A stretch of DNA of 7,242 bases, taken from contig URWG01000094.1 of NCBI GenBank assembly GCA_900551495.1, positions 1 to 7,242 of the forward strand, written 5' to 3'. Positions 5,474 through 7,242 of this stretch are shown here, one piece after another. Source of the DNA: an uncultured Eubacteriales bacterium (GTDB lineage: Bacteria > Bacillota > Clostridia > Oscillospirales > Oscillospiraceae). The notes under the pieces were generated by a model. The model was not told where the DNA came from. It searched no databases and worked only from the letters and a program-made list of their open reading frames with translations. The position numbers were made by a program, and so were the translations under genes. Numbering within the stretch: the first letter of the stretch is position 1; each line of letters starts with the position of its first letter.

Positions 5474-6979
5474 ATGGAGCTTGTTTTTCAGGAAAATCGG
5501 CTGGATTATCCGGCAAAGGTCTTTTCCGAGACGGTTTCAATGGAGCAGACGGCGGATCTGATCGTTCCGGACAGCGTTGCCGACTGCGATCGGATCATTG
5601 ACAGCTTCGGCACGGTGCTTCTCCGCAGCGAGGATTGCTCCGACGGCAGCGTGGCGGTGTCGGGCTATGTACAGGCGGGGGTGCTGTTCGTGACGGAGGC
5701 GGGCGAGATCGAGCGGCTCGAGGCGCAGATCCCGTTTCAGGTGCGGCGTGAGCTGCCGCAAACGCAGTCGCCCTGCGTCATGCAGACGCGGTGTATGCTG
5801 CGGAGCGTGGACGCCCGTGCGCTCAATTCGCGGAAGGTGCTGCTTCGTGTCGGTGTGAGCTGCACGATGACGGTCTACGCGGAGCAGACACACATTTGCT
5901 ATGACCTGTCCGCGCCTGCGCCGACTCTCCGGCTCAAGCGGACGGTGCTGCCGCTGCGGATGCCCGGGGCGCTGGGGGAGAAGACCTTTCCGCTAGACGA
6001 GGAGCTGGAGCTTCCGGCGGGGAAAAATCCGATCGGGCGGCTGCTGAAATGCCTGTGCCGTTTGCAGGTCGGCGAGCAGAAGCTTGTGGGCAGCAAGGCG
6101 GTGTTTAAGGGGACGGCGGTCGTGCGCGTGCTTTACGAGGACACGGACGGCGGGCTGTGTACGCACGAGTGGGAGGTGCCGTTTTCGCAGTACGCGGAGA
6201 TGGAGCGCGAGCTGGACGACTGCGAGCTGCAAACGGCGCTGGCGCTGACGGCATTGGAGGCGGAGCCGGACGGTCAGCTTGACAGTCGGCGCGTTTTCCT
6301 CAATGCCGAGCTGCGGGCGCAATGCACCGCCGTCGGACAGCGGCAGGTCGCGCTGATCGAGGATGCCTACTGTACGGACGGCGAGCTGGAGCCGCAGTGG
6401 GATGTGTGGAGCATCGGCGGCGTGCTTGATCGGCAGACGCTGCGCGAAACGGCGATCCTGACGAGCGAACAGGGCGCGGGCGCGGTGATCGACGCGTGGG
6501 TCTACGCCGACGAGCCGAGCCGCCGACGGGTCGGCACGACGATGGAGCTGGAGCTGCCGCTGAGCTGCAACGTCCTGTTTACCGATGCGGAGGGAAAACC
6601 GCAGGGCAGGACGATGCGTACCGCCGTGACGCTGCATACGGAGGTCGCGGAAAACGGACAGTGTGCAATGACGGACTTCGGCGGCGGGGAGCTGTTTTCG
6701 GCGGCAAGCGCGGCGGGAATGGAGCTGCGCGTTCCGTTGGCGGTGACAGTCGAGACGACGGCGGAGCACAGCCTGCGCGGTATGTGCGGCGGGACGGTCG
6801 AGCCGCTGACGGAGACGGGGGAGAAGCGGCCGGCGGTCATTCTGCGCCGTACCGATCACGACGAGGAGCTGTGGGACATTGCCAAGAGCCTGCGTACCTC
6901 TGCCGATTCGATCGCAGCGGCAAACGGCTTGCAGGGAGCGACGGTCCCCGCCGATACCATGCTGCTGATCCCGATGTAA
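5474..6979 (+). CDS. SipL-like spore morphogenesis protein (DUF3794/SPOCS repeats plus C-terminal LysM-like domain)
   Basis: The 501-residue protein (from ATG 5474) has no signal peptide or membrane segment. Its layout matches clostridial SipL, the partner of SpoIVA that anchors the spore coat in the mother cell. Region 1 (about 8-140) contains VPDSVADCDRIIDSFGTV and VSGYVQAGVLFVTEAGEIERLEAQIPF; region 2 (about 155-300) contains KAVFKGTAVVRVLYEDTDGGLCTHEWEVPF; a more diverged region 3 spans about 320-430. The recurring G-x-(3-5 hydrophobic)-Y/F...E....-I/V-PF strand pattern is typical of DUF3794/SPOCS domains. The C-terminus (about 456-501) has LWDIAKSLRTSADSIAAANGL and a VPADTMLLIP ending, as in LysM, but the usual GDTLW entry is replaced by HDEELW. 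The start is set by the RBS at 5460-5468. It stands alone between two terminator regions, with a possible sigma-E-like promoter. Family assignment is good; the precise role as SipL rather than another SPOCS-LysM paralogue is inferred. Confidence 0.82.
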   Translation: MELVFQENRLDYPAKVFSETVSMEQTADLIVPDSVADCDRIIDSFGTVLLRSEDCSDGSVAVSGYVQAGVLFVTEAGEIERLEAQIPFQVRRELPQTQSPCVMQTRCMLRSVDARALNSRKVLLRVGVSCTMTVYAEQTHICYDLSAPAPTLRLKRTVLPLRMPGALGEKTFPLDEELELPAGKNPIGRLLKCLCRLQVGEQKLVGSKAVFKGTAVVRVLYEDTDGGLCTHEWEVPFSQYAEMERELDDCELQTALALTALEAEPDGQLDSRRVFLNAELRAQCTAVGQRQVALIEDAYCTDGELEPQWDVWSIGGVLDRQTLRETAILTSEQGAGAVIDAWVYADEPSRRRVGTTMELELPLSCNVLFTDAEGKPQGRTMRTAVTLHTEVAENGQCAMTDFGGGELFSAASAAGMELRVPLAVTVETTAEHSLRGMCGGTVEPLTETGEKRPAVILRRTDHDEELWDIAKSLRTSADSIAAANGLQGATVPADTMLLIPM

Positions 6980-6994
6980 AATATGAAACAAAGG

Positions 6995-7028
6995 AAAACG
7001 GAGCTGCACAAGCGGGCAGCTCCGTTTT
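6995..7028 (+). terminator. Intrinsic terminator after the SipL-like gene, possibly bidirectional
   Basis: AAAACGGAGCTGC (6995-7007) pairs perfectly with its complement at 7016-7028 across an 8-nt loop, starting 15 nt after the TAA stop. The right arm ends in TTTT and the left arm begins with AAAA, so it could stop transcripts from either side. Confidence 0.85.
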
Positions 7029-7079
7029 GTACTGTTTTGAAATTTAATTACGGTGTTGAAGGATAGCGCTTCCGTTTTT

Positions 7080-7119
7080 CGCTTGCAGGGGGCGGCGTCC
7101 CCGACGCCCCGCTTGCAGG
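7080..7119. repeat. 10-bp direct repeat flanking a GC-rich inverted repeat
   Basis: CGCTTGCAGG occurs at 7080-7089 and again at 7110-7119. Between them GGCGTC (7094-7099) and GACGCC (7103-7108) form a 6-bp hairpin with a CCC loop; GGGGCG/CGCCCC is an alternative outer pairing. Its layout is like short dispersed palindromic repeats seen between genes in GC-rich gut Clostridia. Confidence 0.55.
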
Positions 7120-7131
7120 CAGTATCGTCAA

Positions 7132-7166
7132 GTGAATCGTGAATGGTGAACAGTGAATCGTGAATA
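7132..7166. repeat. Tandem heptanucleotide repeat, five units
   Basis: Five contiguous 7-bp units, GTGAATC, GTGAATG, GTGAACA, GTGAATC and GTGAATA, share GTGAA and vary only in the last two bases. The array lies in non-coding DNA and is followed by AATGGCGG. Confidence 0.85.
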
Positions 7167-7194
7167 ATGGCGGTGTGCCTGTGGCATGGATTAC

Positions 7195-7242
7195 AACCCC
7201 CTCAGGCGCTTCGCGCCGGCTCCCCCAAAGGTGGAGCCAAGG
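7195..7242. repeat. Double-hairpin palindromic element, cut by the window end
   Basis: The segment contains hairpin 1, GGCGC-TTC-GCGCC (7205-7217), then immediately hairpin 2, with 9-nt arms at 7218-7226 and 7230-7238 around an AAA loop and one C/T mismatch. It begins AACCCCCTCAG and ends GGAGCCAAGG. I recall closely similar CCCCTCAG...GGCTCCCCCAAAGG...GGAGCCAAGG elements as abundant intergenic repeats in gut Ruminococcaceae. No gene is visible from 6980 to the end of the window. Confidence 0.65.

Noticed and set aside
5993..7009. 338-codon open frame on the - strand opposite the SipL-like gene
   Set aside because: Its composition is Arg/Gln/Leu/His-rich with no motif. It is a shadow of the + strand gene and runs through the terminator stem.
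7050..7079. Possible second terminator ending in TTTTT after ACGG...CCGT
   Set aside because: The stem is only 4 plus 3 bp with a 5-nt bulge, and the convincing terminator lies just upstream.
7080..7242. CRISPR-like array at the end of the window
   Set aside because: The repeats are of different kinds and too short (7 and 10 bp), with no regular spacers.

Overview
The window looks like a piece of chromosome from a spore-forming, GC-rich Clostridia member. Oscillospiraceae/Ruminococcaceae-type gut bacteria fit best; this is inferred from gene order, a SipL-like spore protein and the style of the intergenic repeats, not from a database match. All supported genes lie on the + strand.

Bases 1-5096 hold the well-known Firmicutes block rsmB (3' end only), rlmN, prpC (stp), prkC and rsgA. 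It combines ribosome modification and maturation (16S rRNA m5C methylation, 23S/tRNA m2A methylation, a small-subunit assembly GTPase) with a Ser/Thr phosphorylation switch: a transmembrane PASTA kinase and its PP2C phosphatase. Spacing is tight (6, 83, 77 and 13 nt between chosen coding ends), so most of it is probably co-transcribed. A strong intrinsic terminator follows rsgA. The rpe and thiN genes that follow rsgA in Bacillus subtilis are not present here.

Bases 5138-5293 encode a 51-residue protein with two hydrophobic segments. Its start codon directly abuts the T-tract of the rsgA terminator. Bases 5294-5473 are AT-richer, non-coding and rich in structure: a perfect 10-bp inverted repeat, a 44-bp hairpin with 20-bp arms, and a weak sigma-E-like promoter placed well for the next gene.

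Bases 5474-6979 encode a 501-residue protein with SipL-like architecture (repeated DUF3794/SPOCS-type regions plus a C-terminal LysM-like segment), most likely a spore-coat or spore-envelope morphogenesis factor. It ends at a second, possibly bidirectional terminator. The final ~210 bases have no gene. They hold a mosaic of small repeats: a 10-bp direct repeat enclosing an inverted repeat, five tandem heptamers, and a double-hairpin palindromic element cut by the window edge.

Most of the window is ordinary housekeeping DNA and I do not see a clear new multi-gene system. The least explained parts are the small membrane protein at the terminator, the structured leader region before the SipL-like gene, and the repeat mosaic at the end.
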